Under the pieces are notes generated by a model. The model saw only the letters and a list, made by a program, of their open reading frames with translations, had not been told where the DNA came from and did not search any database. A DNA stretch of 34,600 nt from NCBI GenBank assembly GCA_026786275.1, contig JAJAYJ010000182.1:1-34600 (forward strand), read 5' to 3'. The position numbers were made by a program, and so were the translations under genes. Below are positions 22,078 to 31,136 of this stretch, one piece after another (within the stretch, counting starts at the first letter, position 1; the number at the start of each line of letters is the position of its first letter). This DNA is from Nocardioides sp. GTDB taxonomy: Bacteria > Actinomycetota > Actinomycetes > Propionibacteriales > Nocardioidaceae.

Positions 22078-24867
22078 GTGAGCGAAGACCCATCCTCCAC
22101 GTCAGCCACCCGCGTCGGCACCGCCTCGGTCATCCACGAGGGCTTGCCGACCCAGCTCCCCGACATCGACCCCGACGAAACCCAGGACTGGCTGGACTCC
22201 TTCGACTCGATGCTCGCCGAGCGCGGTCGTGAGCGAGCCCGGTACGTGATGCTGCGCTTGCTCGAGCGGGCGCGACAGACCCAGGTCGGCGTACCGGCCC
22301 TGCGCAGCACCGACTACATCAACACGATCCCGCCCGAGCGCGAGCCCTGGTTCCCCGGCGACGAGGAGGTCGAGCGCCGGATCCGCGCGTTCATCCGCTG
22401 GAACGCCGCGGTGATGGTCTCCGACGCGAACCGCAAGGGTCTCGAGGTCGGCGGTCACATCGCGACGTACCAGTCCTCGGCGAGCCTCTACGAGGTCGGC
22501 TTCAACCACTTCTTTCGTGGCCACGACCACCCGGGCGGTGGCGACCAGATCTACATCCAGGGCCACGCCTCCCCCGGCATCTACGCCCGAGCCTTCCTCG
22601 AGGGCCGGCTCACCGAGCAGCAGCTGCTCTACTTCCGCCAAGAGGTGCAGCACGGACCAGGCGCCGGACTGCCCTCCTACCCGCACCCGAGGCTGATGTC
22701 GGACTTCTGGGAGTTCCCGACGGTCTCGATGGGCCTGACCGGCATCAACTCGATCTACCAGGCGCGCTTCAACCGCTACCTGCACAACCGGGGTGTCAAG
22801 GACACCGACCAGCAGCACGTGTGGGCGTTCCTCGGTGACGGCGAGATGGCCGAGCCCGAGTCGATCGGCGCGATCCGGATCGCGGCCCGCGAGGAGCTCG
22901 ACAACCTGACCTGGGTCATCAACTGCAACCTGCAGCAGCTCGACGGCCCGGTCACGGGCAACGGCAAGATCATCCAGGAGCTCGAGGCCAACTTCCGCGG
23001 CGCCGGCTGGAACGTGATCAAGGTGATCTGGGGTCGCGAGTGGGATGCCCTGCTCGCCCAGGACGTCGACGGGGTGCTCGTCAACGCGATGAACAGCACC
23101 CCCGACGGCGCGTTCCAGACCTACTCCACCGAGGACGGTGCCTACAACCGCGAGCACTTCTTCGGTCAGGACCCGCGGCTGCGCAGGATGGTCGAGCACA
23201 TGAGCGACCGTCAGATCGAGAAGCTGCCCCGCGGTGGTCACGACTACCGCAAGGTGTACGCCGCGTTCGACGCGGCCAGCAAGCACGTCGGGCAGCCGAC
23301 GGTGATCCTGGCCCACACCATCAAGGGCTGGACGATCGACGCGCTGGAGGGCAAGAACGCCACCCACCAGATGAAGAAGCTGACCCGCGACGACCTGAAG
23401 AAGTTCCGCGACCGGCTCTACCTGCCGATGAGCGACAAGGACCTCGACGACGCCTACGACACCACCGGGGCGGCGCCGTTCTACCACCCCGGCGCGCAGT
23501 CGGCCGAGATCGAGTACATGCTCGAGCGGCGCCGTCAGCTCGGCGGCTCGATCCCCCGGCGCGAGGTCCGCGCCAAGGTGCTGACCCTGCCCGGCGACAA
23601 GTCCTACGCCGAGCTCAAGAAGGGCAACCAGAAGCACCCGGTCGCCACCACGATGGCCGCCGTCCGACTGCTGCGCGAGTGGATGAAGGACCCCGAGATC
23701 GGCCAGCGGGTCGTGCCGATCGCGCCCGACGAGTACCGCACCTTTGGGATGGACTCGCTGTTCCCGAGCGCCAAGGTCTACAACCCGGGCGGCCAGCAGT
23801 ACGAAGCGGTGGACCGCAAGCAGCTGCTCGCCTACAAGGAGTCGATGCAGGGCCAGATGCTGCACGAGGGCATCTCCGAGGCGGGAGCGATGGCGTCCAC
23901 GACGGCCGCCGGCTCGTCGTACTCCACGCACGGCGAGCACATGATCCCCTTCTACATCTTCTACTCGATGTTCGGTTTCCAGCGCACCGGTGACTCGATC
24001 TGGGCCATGGCCGACCAGCTCGCCCGCGGCTTCCTGATCGGGGCCACGGCGGGTCGCACCACGCTGACCGGTGAGGGCCTGCAGCACGCCGACGGACACT
24101 CGCCGCTCCTGGCGGCGACCAACCCCGCCGTCGTGCACTACGACCCGGCGTTCGCCTACGAGGTCGGCCGGGTGATGCGCTCCGGGCTCGAGCGGATGTA
24201 CGGCTCGACGGAGCAGCACCCGCACGGCGAGGACGTCATCTTCTACATGACCGTCTACAACGAGCCGGTCGCGCAGCCGGCCGAGCCCGACGACGTCGAC
24301 GTCGCGGGGATCCTGAAGGGCATCCACAAGATCTCGACCGCGGATGGCGCCGGCCCCCGGGTCCAGCTGATGGCCTCCGGCGTCGCGTTCCCCTGGATCG
24401 CGGAGGCGCAGCGCCTGCTGGCCGAGGAGTGGGGCGTCCAGGCCGACACCTGGTCGGTCACCTCGTGGAACGAGCTCGCCCGTGACGCGGTCGCCGCCGA
24501 GCACTGGAGCCTGCTGCACCCCGCCGAGGAGTCGCGGACGCCGTACATCACGACCAAGATGGCCGGCTCCGCGGGACCGGTGGTCGCGGTGTCCGACTAC
24601 ATGCGGGCCGTTCCGCTGCAGATCGCCCGCTGGGTGCCGGAGGACTACCGCGTCCTGGGTGCCGACGGCTTCGGCTTCGCCGACACCCGACCGGCCGCGC
24701 GCCGGTTCTTCCAGATCGACGCGCAGTCGGTCGTCGTCCAGGCCCTCCAAGCCCTGGCCGATGCGGGCGAGCTCGACCGCTCCGTGGTCGAGAAGGCGTT
24801 CTCCGCGTACCGCATCGACGACCCGACGGCCGTGGCCGGGGTCATGCAGGAGGGCGGCGACGCCTGA
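22078..24867 (+). CDS. aceE: Pyruvate dehydrogenase E1, homodimeric type
   Basis: The 929-residue enzyme decarboxylates pyruvate with thiamine diphosphate and transfers the acetyl group to the lipoyl E2, feeding acetyl-CoA to the tricarboxylic acid cycle and fatty acid synthesis. It is the single-chain AceE type (E. coli 887 residues), not the alpha/beta type. The thiamine-diphosphate motif begins GDGEM at 253 and ends at [10 protein letters not shown] (about 281-290). Other conserved blocks are [20 protein letters not shown] and a C-terminal domain near [20 protein letters not shown]. The start is GTG 22078 without a ribosome binding site. Downstream is a convergent hydrolase, with 18 bases between stops. 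E2 and E3 are not in the window, as in other actinobacteria where the parts are scattered. The neighbouring FasR and fab genes link it to lipid synthesis. Confidence 0.97.
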   Translation: MSEDPSSTSATRVGTASVIHEGLPTQLPDIDPDETQDWLDSFDSMLAERGRERARYVMLRLLERARQTQVGVPALRSTDYINTIPPEREPWFPGDEEVERRIRAFIRWNAAVMVSDANRKGLEVGGHIATYQSSASLYEVGFNHFFRGHDHPGGGDQIYIQGHASPGIYARAFLEGRLTEQQLLYFRQEVQHGPGAGLPSYPHPRLMSDFWEFPTVSMGLTGINSIYQARFNRYLHNRGVKDTDQQHVWAFLGDGEMAEPESIGAIRIAAREELDNLTWVINCNLQQLDGPVTGNGKIIQELEANFRGAGWNVIKVIWGREWDALLAQDVDGVLVNAMNSTPDGAFQTYSTEDGAYNREHFFGQDPRLRRMVEHMSDRQIEKLPRGGHDYRKVYAAFDAASKHVGQPTVILAHTIKGWTIDALEGKNATHQMKKLTRDDLKKFRDRLYLPMSDKDLDDAYDTTGAAPFYHPGAQSAEIEYMLERRRQLGGSIPRREVRAKVLTLPGDKSYAELKKGNQKHPVATTMAAVRLLREWMKDPEIGQRVVPIAPDEYRTFGMDSLFPSAKVYNPGGQQYEAVDRKQLLAYKESMQGQMLHEGISEAGAMASTTAAGSSYSTHGEHMIPFYIFYSMFGFQRTGDSIWAMADQLARGFLIGATAGRTTLTGEGLQHADGHSPLLAATNPAVVHYDPAFAYEVGRVMRSGLERMYGSTEQHPHGEDVIFYMTVYNEPVAQPAEPDDVDVAGILKGIHKISTADGAGPRVQLMASGVAFPWIAEAQRLLAEEWGVQADTWSVTSWNELARDAVAAEHWSLLHPAEESRTPYITTKMAGSAGPVVAVSDYMRAVPLQIARWVPEDYRVLGADGFGFADTRPAARRFFQIDAQSVVVQALQALADAGELDRSVVEKAFSAYRIDDPTAVAGVMQEGGDA

Positions 24868-24885
24868 CTGCTGGGGCGGGTCTGC

Positions 24886-25848
24886 CTACGCCGTGATGTC
24901 GCGCACCGGGGCGAGCGGGCCGACCGGCGCGGTCAGCGGGGCCTTGAGCATCCGCCGCCACCGGGCCCGGCTGTACGCCGCCGGTGCGGTCGCGCTGACG
25001 AACTCGCACAGCAGCCGGACGAACCGCTCCGGGTCGTCCTTGTGCGGGAAGTGGCCGGCGCCCGGGATCACGTCGACGTGAGCCTCGGGGGCCAGGGCGG
25101 CGGCGTTGCTGGCGTGCCGGACCGGGATGACCATGTCGTCGCGGCCCCACACGACCGCCATCGGCATCGCTTCCGTCAGGTAGGCACGGTCGGCCATCGT
25201 GATGATCTGGCCCCGCCAGTCCACCACCGCGCGGACGACGTGGCGGACCGCGGCGCGCGAGCGCGGATCCTTGAACGACTCGACGATGTCGGCCACCGCG
25301 TCGAGGTCGTGGGTCACCCGCAGCGGCACCCGCGCCAGGGTCCGCAGCGCCGTGGTGTTGACCTGCCGCACGACCGGCAGGGTCAGGACTCCCATCAGCT
25401 GGTGGAACCCGGGCGCGGTGATGGCCCGGATCGCCGGCGTGACCTCGGGACCCAGCCCGCCCGAGGCGACCAGCATCATCCGCTCGGTCCGCTCGGGAAA
25501 CTGGTAGGCGAACTGCATGGCGACGCCGCCGCCGAAGCTGTGGCCCACCACCGTCACCTTGTCGATGCCCAGCACCGTCAGCAGGTCGCGCATCCCGTTG
25601 GCGTAGCCGCCGACGCTGTAGTCGGCGCGAGGCTTCGCCGACTGGCCGTGGCCCAGCAAGTCGGGCGCGATCACGGTGAAGTGCTCAGCCAGCCCGGACA
25701 GGACAGGGGACCAGGTCGTGTGGTCGCAGCCCAGGCCGTGCAGCAGCAGGATTGCTGGTCCCGAGCCCGCCTTGACGAAGGCGCGGCGGTGCCCGTGGAT
25801 GGTGACGAACTGGACCGAGACCTCGCCCGCATCGGGTGCTTGGCGCAC
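24886..25848 (-). CDS. Alpha/beta hydrolase
   Basis: The 320-residue protein has the alpha/beta hydrolase fold with a complete triad: oxyanion LLHGLGCDH near 36-44, nucleophile serine in VVGHSFGGG (about 102), aspartate in VWGRDDMVIP and histidine in GAGHFPHKD. The pattern resembles epoxide/ester/C-C hydrolases; a helical cap lies between about residues 140 and 220. The substrate cannot be assigned. A basic C-terminal tail (YSRARWRRMLKAP) follows the core. The start is GTG 25848 with GGAGGGGGG upstream. It is divergent from the FasR-like gene with 199 bases between starts and convergent with aceE. Similar hydrolases sit in this position in other actinobacteria, so a tie to lipid metabolism is possible but unproven. 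Confidence 0.88.
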   Translation of the reverse strand: MRQAPDAGEVSVQFVTIHGHRRAFVKAGSGPAILLLHGLGCDHTTWSPVLSGLAEHFTVIAPDLLGHGQSAKPRADYSVGGYANGMRDLLTVLGIDKVTVVGHSFGGGVAMQFAYQFPERTERMMLVASGGLGPEVTPAIRAITAPGFHQLMGVLTLPVVRQVNTTALRTLARVPLRVTHDLDAVADIVESFKDPRSRAAVRHVVRAVVDWRGQIITMADRAYLTEAMPMAVVWGRDDMVIPVRHASNAAALAPEAHVDVIPGAGHFPHKDDPERFVRLLCEFVSATAPAAYSRARWRRMLKAPLTAPVGPLAPVRDITA

Positions 25849-26047
25849 TTTCCCCCCTCCGGACGTCGATAGGTCCGCGATTCAACCAGATGCCGGGTCG
25901 CCTCGGCATACCCTCGGGGTCCCGGTCTGGTCTCGAGCACCGAGGACGTCCCTGCCGGCCCGGGTCTCGTGGGCCGGGCCCGACGCCGCCGAGCCGGTCG
26001 CTGACCCGTTCGGCACCCGGCCGGTGCCCGGGTGGGAGGATGACCCG

Positions 26048-27235
26048 GTGCCCCCCGGAACAGCCGCCGCCTCGCTGCGGCGCTCCACCGGCGTGCTGAG
26101 CACCATGGCGACCGCCCGGATGGATGCCGACCTGCCGTGGTTCGGCGACCTGAGCGCGCAGGACCGGTCCTGGGTCGGCCTGATCGTGCAGGCCGGCATC
26201 CGCGGGTTCGTCGACTGGTACGCCGATCCAGCCAGCGCCACCGGCCCGGCCAGCCCGGGCCCCACGGGGGGCCAGGCCCTGGCGGACCAGATCTTCGGGG
26301 CCGCTCCGCGGGCCCTGGCCGGGGTGATCACCCTGCAGCAGACCGTCGACCTGGTCCGCCTGTCCATCGAGGTCGTGGAGCGCAACATCGACCAGTTGCT
26401 CGACCCGACGGACCTGCCGGCCGTGCGGGAGGCCATCTCGCGCTACGCCCGCGAGGTCGCGTTCGCGACGGCCGAGGTCTACGCACGCGCGGCCGAGGCC
26501 CGCGGCGCCTGGGACGCGCGGCTCGAAGCCCTGGTGGTGGACGCCGTCCTGCGGGCCGAGGCCGACGAGACCCTGCTGTCCCGGGCCAGCGCGCTCGGGT
26601 GGGCGGCCCGCGGGCCGGTGGTGGTCGTGCTCGGCACCGTCCCCGCGCGGCGTACCGAGACCGACCTGTTCGCCGAGGTACGCCGGGTCGCCCAGGCCGC
26701 GGGCATGGATGCCCTGTGCGCGGTCCAGGGCGACCGGCTGGTGGTCCTGCTGGGCGGCATCGACGACGCCCGTGCGGCCTGCGAGGTGATCCTCGGCCAG
26801 CTCGGGGGCGGACCCGTCGTGGTCGGGCCGGTCGCGACCGACCTGGCCGGTGCCCACATCTCGGCCCGGGCCGCGCTCGCGGGCTGGCGGGCCGCTCCCG
26901 GCTGGCCGCAGGCGCCACGACCGGTGCTCAGCTCCGAGCTGCTGCCCGAGCGGGCGCTGGCCGGCGACGGGCATGCGCGCCGGCACCTGGTCGAAGAGGT
27001 CTACCTCCCGCTGCTGCAGGCCCGGGGCGCCCTGATCGAGACCCTCACCGCCTGGTTCGACCAGGGCTGCGCGGTCGAGGCGACCTCCCGGGCGCTCTTC
27101 GTGCACGCCAACACAGTGCGGTACCGGCTGCGGCAGATCGCGGACCTGACCGACCTGCTGCCGACCGACGCCCGCGACGGGCTGACCCTGCAGCTGGCCC
27201 TGGTCCTGGGCCGCCTGTCCGGACGGGACCTGTGA
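26048..27235 (+). CDS. fasR: PucR-family activator of fatty acid genes (FasR-like)
   Basis: The 395-residue protein starts at GTG 26048, with GGGAGGA eight bases upstream; the longer track ORF runs into the divergent promoter region. The C-terminal 60 residues form the PucR helix-turn-helix (HTH_30), with the motif HANTVRYRLRQI. The middle part is a CdaR GGDEF-like domain and the N-terminal 150 residues are helical. In Streptomyces coelicolor the PucR-type FasR (SCO2386), encoded directly upstream of fabD, binds the fabD promoter and activates fabD-fabH-acpP-fabF; the same order here makes orthology likely. M. tuberculosis Rv2242 has the equivalent place. A dyad at 27252-27270 is a candidate binding site. 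Whether it senses an acyl-CoA or acyl-ACP cannot be read from sequence. Confidence 0.88.
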   Translation: MPPGTAAASLRRSTGVLSTMATARMDADLPWFGDLSAQDRSWVGLIVQAGIRGFVDWYADPASATGPASPGPTGGQALADQIFGAAPRALAGVITLQQTVDLVRLSIEVVERNIDQLLDPTDLPAVREAISRYAREVAFATAEVYARAAEARGAWDARLEALVVDAVLRAEADETLLSRASALGWAARGPVVVVLGTVPARRTETDLFAEVRRVAQAAGMDALCAVQGDRLVVLLGGIDDARAACEVILGQLGGGPVVVGPVATDLAGAHISARAALAGWRAAPGWPQAPRPVLSSELLPERALAGDGHARRHLVEEVYLPLLQARGALIETLTAWFDQGCAVEATSRALFVHANTVRYRLRQIADLTDLLPTDARDGLTLQLALVLGRLSGRDL

Positions 27236-27251
27236 GCCGCCCTCAGCGATG

Positions 27252-27270
27252 TTTGTAGGAACCTCACAAA
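27252..27270 (+). promoter_or_regulatory. Dyad TTTGTAGG-AA-CCTcACAAA before fabD, likely FasR site
   Basis: TTTGTAGGAACCTCACAAA is an inverted repeat, with one extra base in the right arm, in an otherwise GC-rich gap. It lies 67 bases before the fabD start, directly after the FasR-like gene. The A/T-rich arms stand out from the surroundings. Position matches the FasR target known from Streptomyces; binding here is inferred. Confidence 0.55.
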
Positions 27271-27324
27271 GATCCTCGGGCGAGTTGGTGGGGGTCGGAC
27301 GCGCGGTCGGCGCCCTGGCGTGGG

Positions 27325-27336
27325 CACAGTGGTCTC
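27325..27336 (+). promoter_or_regulatory. Possible leaderless -10 for fabD
   Basis: CACAGT (27325-27330) lies six bases before GTG 27337. No ribosome binding site is visible. The layout repeats that of yaaA, nif3, mhuD and aceE, although the first base departs from TANNNT. With the dyad at 27252-27270 the distance (about 55 bases centre to centre) suits an activator bound upstream of -35. Confidence 0.4.
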
Positions 27337-28521
27337 GTGCTCGTCATCGTCGCTCCCGGTCAGGGTGCCCAGACTCCCGGATTCCTGAAGCCGTGGCTGG
27401 AGGACCCGACGTTCGCCGCCCGCCTGGACTGGCTCGCGACCGTGGCGGGGATCGACCTGGCGCACTACGGCACCGAGGCGGACGCCGAGACGATCCGTGA
27501 GACCCAGGTCGCCCAGCCGCTCCTGGTGAGCACCGGTCTGGTGGCGGCCCTCCACCTGTTCCCGCACCCCAACGACGCCTTCGAGCGGATCGGCGCCGTC
27601 GCCGGCCACAGCGTCGGCGAGCTCACGGCTGCGGCGGGCGCCCGGGTGATCACCGCCGAGCAGGCGATGGTGCTGGTCCGCGAGCGCGGCCGGGCGATGG
27701 CCCAGGCGAGTGCGACCACGCCTACCGGGATGACCGCCGTGCTCGGAGGCGATCGTGAGGAGGTGCTGGCCGCGCTGGCCACCCACGGCCTGGTCGCCGC
27801 CAACGACAACGCCGCCGACCAGATCGTCGCCGCGGGCACCCTGGAGCAGCTCGAGGCCTTCAGGGCCGACCCGCCGGCCAAGGCCCGCCTGGTCCCGCTG
27901 AGCGTCGCCGGCGCGTTCCACACCCAGCACATGTCCTCGGCCAGCGACCGGATGGCCCAGCTGGCCCGGTCGGTCTCGGTGCACGACCCCCGGACCCGCG
28001 TCATCTCCAACAAGGACGGCCAGGTCATCCACAACGGTCCGGCGGTGCTGCAGCGGATCGTCGGCCAGATCGCCCGCCCGGTGCGGTGGGACCGGTGCCT
28101 CGAGACGATGGAGGACCTCGGGGTGACCGGCATCCTCGAGATGCCACCCGCCGGCACCCTGACCGGCATCGCCAAGCGCGCCCTGCCCGGCGTCGAGACG
28201 TTCGCGCTCAAGGGCCCTGAGCTCCTCGACGCCGCCCGGGCGTTCTGCGAGAAGCACGGCGAACCCTCTCCGATGACCTCCACGCCCACCTGGCGGATGG
28301 TCGTCTCGCCGGTCAAGGGCACCTTCCACCGGGACCCGGAGGCCGGTGACCTCGACATGCTCTCCGCCGGTGCGCTGATCGGCGACGTCGCCAGCCTGCG
28401 CGACCGCATCCCGGTCAAGGCCGGCCACGGTGGACAGGTCGTGGAGTGGCTCGTCGAGGACGGCGACCCGGTCTCGCCCGGCCAACCCCTGCTGCGCCTG
28501 CACCCCGAGGGCGTGGCGTGA
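27337..28521 (+). CDS. fabD: Malonyl-CoA:ACP transacylase fused to biotinyl/lipoyl-like domain
   Basis: Residues 1-308 are FabD, which moves malonyl from CoA to ACP: N-terminal VAPGQGAQTPG, nucleophile S92 in GHSVGEL, catalytic H195 in GAFHTQHM. The usual enzyme ends near 310 residues, but this one has 394. The extra 85 residues read like a biotin-carboxyl-carrier or lipoyl domain: MVVSPVKGTFHRDP (321-334), a central ASLRDRIPVKAG (352-363) and VVEWLVEDGDPVSPGQPLLRL. The modified lysine of such domains (EAMKM or ETDKA) is replaced by R355, so the domain should not carry biotin or lipoate. It may serve as a docking or structural module, perhaps with the carboxylase whose beta subunit is encoded four genes later. 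The start is GTG 27337 and the stop overlaps fabH as TGATG. Confidence 0.93.
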   Translation: MLVIVAPGQGAQTPGFLKPWLEDPTFAARLDWLATVAGIDLAHYGTEADAETIRETQVAQPLLVSTGLVAALHLFPHPNDAFERIGAVAGHSVGELTAAAGARVITAEQAMVLVRERGRAMAQASATTPTGMTAVLGGDREEVLAALATHGLVAANDNAADQIVAAGTLEQLEAFRADPPAKARLVPLSVAGAFHTQHMSSASDRMAQLARSVSVHDPRTRVISNKDGQVIHNGPAVLQRIVGQIARPVRWDRCLETMEDLGVTGILEMPPAGTLTGIAKRALPGVETFALKGPELLDAARAFCEKHGEPSPMTSTPTWRMVVSPVKGTFHRDPEAGDLDMLSAGALIGDVASLRDRIPVKAGHGGQVVEWLVEDGDPVSPGQPLLRLHPEGVA

Positions 28522-29522
28522 TGGTCGAGCTCGCTCGCGCCCCGGGGGCGCCCGCCGCCCGGATCCTGGGTCTGGGAAGCTACCGCGCGTCCCGGGTCGT
28601 GCCCAACAGCGAGATCGTCGGCCGGATCGAATCCTCCGACGAGTGGGTCCAGCAGAGATCGGGGATCAAGGAGCGTCGCTGGGTCGCCGAGGGTGAGACG
28701 CTCCGGTCGATGGCGGTGGCCGCGGCCGAGGCCGCGCTGCAGCGCGCGGGCCTCGTGGGTGCCCAGGTCGACTGCGTGATCGTGGCGACCGTGACCCACA
28801 TGATGCAGACACCGGCGCTGGCCACCCTCGTGGCGCTCGACATCGGCACCGAGCAGGCGGCGGCCTTCGACATCTCGGCCGCGTGTGCGGGCTTCTGCCA
28901 CGGCGTCTCCATGGCCTCGGACATGGTCCGCGCCGGCAGCGCCGCCCACGTGCTCGTGATCGGCGCCGAGTTGCTCTCGGAGTTCACCGACCCCGACGAC
29001 CGGGGTACCGCGTTCATCTTCTCCGACGGGGCCGGGGCCATCGTCGTCGGCCCGAGTGAGACCCCGGGCATCGGGCCGGTCGTGTGGGGCTCCGACGGCG
29101 CCCAGTACGACCTGATCCGGCAGCGCGAGGACTGGCGTGACGTCGTACGCACCGATGCTCCGGTCGTCCCGCACCTGGTAATGCAGGGCAACTCCGTCTT
29201 CCGGTGGGCGTCGTTCACGATGGCCAAGGTAGGCCTGGAGGCGGTCCAGCGGGCCGGCATCACCGTCGACGACCTCGACTGCTTCGTGCCGCACCAGGCC
29301 AACAACCGGATCACCGACGCGATGGCGCGGGCGATGAAGCTGCCCGACACGGTCAAGATCGCCCGCGACATCATCGAGCAGGGCAACAGCTCGGCCGCCT
29401 CGATCCCCCTCGCGCTCGACCGGATGGTCGCCGAGGGCGACGCCCGCTCCGGTGACACCGCGCTCCTGATCGCCTTCGGCGCCGGCCTCGCGTACGCCGC
29501 ACAGGTCGTCGTCGTGCCGTGA
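28521..29522 (+). CDS. fabH: Beta-ketoacyl-ACP synthase III
   Basis: The 333-residue thiolase-fold enzyme starts FAS-II by condensing an acyl-CoA with malonyl-ACP. The triad is complete: C122 in SAACAGF, H258 in VPHQANN and N289 in EQGNSSAAS. In actinobacteria FabH prefers branched or acetyl starters and so sets iso/anteiso chain patterns. ATG 28521 overlaps the fabD stop (TGATG), so the two are coupled; the longer track ORF is rejected. An 82-base gap to acpP follows. Its presence here, as in Streptomyces and unlike the M. tuberculosis locus (fabD-acpM-kasA-kasB-accD6), argues for a non-mycobacterial host. Confidence 0.96.
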   Translation: MVELARAPGAPAARILGLGSYRASRVVPNSEIVGRIESSDEWVQQRSGIKERRWVAEGETLRSMAVAAAEAALQRAGLVGAQVDCVIVATVTHMMQTPALATLVALDIGTEQAAAFDISAACAGFCHGVSMASDMVRAGSAAHVLVIGAELLSEFTDPDDRGTAFIFSDGAGAIVVGPSETPGIGPVVWGSDGAQYDLIRQREDWRDVVRTDAPVVPHLVMQGNSVFRWASFTMAKVGLEAVQRAGITVDDLDCFVPHQANNRITDAMARAMKLPDTVKIARDIIEQGNSSAASIPLALDRMVAEGDARSGDTALLIAFGAGLAYAAQVVVVP

Positions 29523-29604
29523 CCGGCACCCCCTGTTGCATCACCCAGCTCGACCCCCAGCTCGACACCCACCGCACCACTCACCAAGAGAAGGAACACG
29601 CCTG

Positions 29605-29850
29605 ATGGCCACCACCGAAGAGATCCGCGCCGACCTCGCCGAGATCGTCAACGAGGTCGCTGGCATCGACGCCGACGACGTGCAGCTCGACAAGTCGTTC
29701 GTCGACGACCTCGACGTCGACTCACTGTCCATGGTCGAGGTCGTCGTCGCTGCCGAGGAGAAGTTCGGCGTCTCGATCCCCGACGACGAGGTCAAGAACC
29801 TGAAGACCGTCGGGGACGCGGTCGCGTTCATCGAGCGGGCCCAGGCCTGA
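29605..29850 (+). CDS. acpP: Acyl carrier protein
   Basis: The 81-residue acidic protein carries the growing fatty acyl chain on a phosphopantetheine attached to S40 in DVDSLSMVE. Length and the four-helix pattern are standard for ACP, ending with KTVGDAVAFIE. ATG 29605 has AAGGA about ten bases upstream; the track start at 29536 adds a Pro/His-rich stretch not seen in ACPs and is rejected. The 82-base gap after fabH (29523-29604) could hold an extra promoter or processing site that raises ACP level, but no clear element was seen. Confidence 0.97.
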   Translation: MATTEEIRADLAEIVNEVAGIDADDVQLDKSFVDDLDVDSLSMVEVVVAAEEKFGVSIPDDEVKNLKTVGDAVAFIERAQA

Positions 29851-29884
29851 GCCGAGTCTCACCCCACCAGGAGCCAGACACCTC

Positions 29885-31123
29885 ATGAGCCGCACTCGCG
29901 TCTTCGTCACCGGCATGGGCATGACCACCCCGGTCGGTGGCGACCTGCCCAGCACCTGGGAGGCCCTGCTCGCGGGCCGCTCGGGGATCCGCCACCTCAC
30001 CGAGGACTGGGCCGAGGAGCTGCCGGTCAAGATCGCCGGCCGGGTCGCGGTCGAGCCGACCGAGGTGCTCGAACGCGTCAAGGCCCGACGCCTCGATCGC
30101 AGCGCCCAGTTCGCCATGGTGGCCGCGATGGAGGCCTGGCGTGACGCTGGTCTCGAGGGGGTCCAGCTGGACTCCGAGCGCGTGGGCGTCGCCTGCGCCT
30201 CGGGCATCGGCGGGGTGACCACACTTCTGGACAACTACGACGTCCTCAAGGCGAAGGGGGCGCGTCGGGTGTCCCCCCTGGCGGTACCGATGCTGATGCC
30301 GAACGCCCCCGCGGCCAACATCAGCCTGTACGTCGGCGCGCGCGCCGCGGTCAACACCCCGGTGTCGGCCTGTGCGTCGGGCAACGAGGCCATCGCCCTG
30401 GCCCTGGACCAGATCCGTCTGGGCCGGGCCGACGTGGTCGTCGCCGGCGGCACCGAGGCGGCGATCCACCCACTGCCGATGGCGGCGTTCGCCAACATGA
30501 TGGCGCTGTCGAAGAACGCCAGCGACCCCACGACCGTGTCCCGACCGTGGGACACCGCACGGGACGGGTTCGTGCTGGGTGAGGGCGCCGGCATCCTCAT
30601 CCTGGAGTCCGAGGAGCACGCCCGGGCCCGCGGCGCCCGGATCTACGCCGAGGTTCTCGGCGCCGGCATCACCGCCGACGGGCACGACATCGCCCAGCCG
30701 GACCCACAGGGCCGCGGCGGCGCGCGTGCCATCCTGCGCGCGTTGGGCGAGGCCGAGATCTCGGCGACCGACATCGTCCACATCAACGCCCACGCCACGT
30801 CGACGCCGCAGGGCGACATTGCCGAGGGCCTGATGATCCACGCCACCCTCGGCGCGCAGGCTCCGCACGTGGTCGTCACCAGCACCAAGTCGATGACCGG
30901 TCACCTGCTCGGGGCAGCCGGCGCGATCGAGTCGATCGCGACGGTGCTCGCCCTGCACCACCGCACGGTGCCGCCGACGATCAACCTCGACGACCGCGAC
31001 CCCCAGGTCGACCTCGACATCGCCACCGCGGTCCGCGAGCTGCCCTCCGGCGACATCGCGGCCCTCAACAACTCGTTCGGCTTCGGCGGCGCCAACGTCG
31101 CCGTCGCCTTCGGCAGCGCCTGA
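29885..31123 (+). CDS. fabF: Beta-ketoacyl-ACP synthase II
   Basis: The 412-residue elongating condensing enzyme adds malonyl-ACP to acyl-ACP. The Cys-His-His triad of the KAS I/II group is visible: C163 in SACASGNEA, H303 in NAHATSTPQGD and H340 in KSMTGHLLGAAGA. The N-terminus VFVTGMGMTTPVG is typical. It follows acpP by 34 bases and precedes accD by 13, so co-transcription is likely. Equivalent to kasA in mycobacteria, but only one copy is present here. The ribosome binding site (CCAGGAGCC, about 10 bases before ATG) is good. Confidence 0.97.
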   Translation: MSRTRVFVTGMGMTTPVGGDLPSTWEALLAGRSGIRHLTEDWAEELPVKIAGRVAVEPTEVLERVKARRLDRSAQFAMVAAMEAWRDAGLEGVQLDSERVGVACASGIGGVTTLLDNYDVLKAKGARRVSPLAVPMLMPNAPAANISLYVGARAAVNTPVSACASGNEAIALALDQIRLGRADVVVAGGTEAAIHPLPMAAFANMMALSKNASDPTTVSRPWDTARDGFVLGEGAGILILESEEHARARGARIYAEVLGAGITADGHDIAQPDPQGRGGARAILRALGEAEISATDIVHINAHATSTPQGDIAEGLMIHATLGAQAPHVVVTSTKSMTGHLLGAAGAIESIATVLALHHRTVPPTINLDDRDPQVDLDIATAVRELPSGDIAALNNSFGFGGANVAVAFGSA

Positions 31124-31136
31124 GAACGGGAGCACG

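Noticed and set aside
22102-24750. 882-residue minus-strand ORF opposite aceE
   Set aside because: It is a frame shadow: aceE is beyond doubt, the antisense product has low-complexity Arg/Val/Leu/Gly-rich composition and no recognisable domain. Long antisense ORFs are usual in DNA this rich in GC.
27465-29294. 609-residue minus-strand ORF opposite fabD and fabH
   Set aside because: Antisense shadow of two enzymes whose catalytic residues are all visible; no motif of its own.
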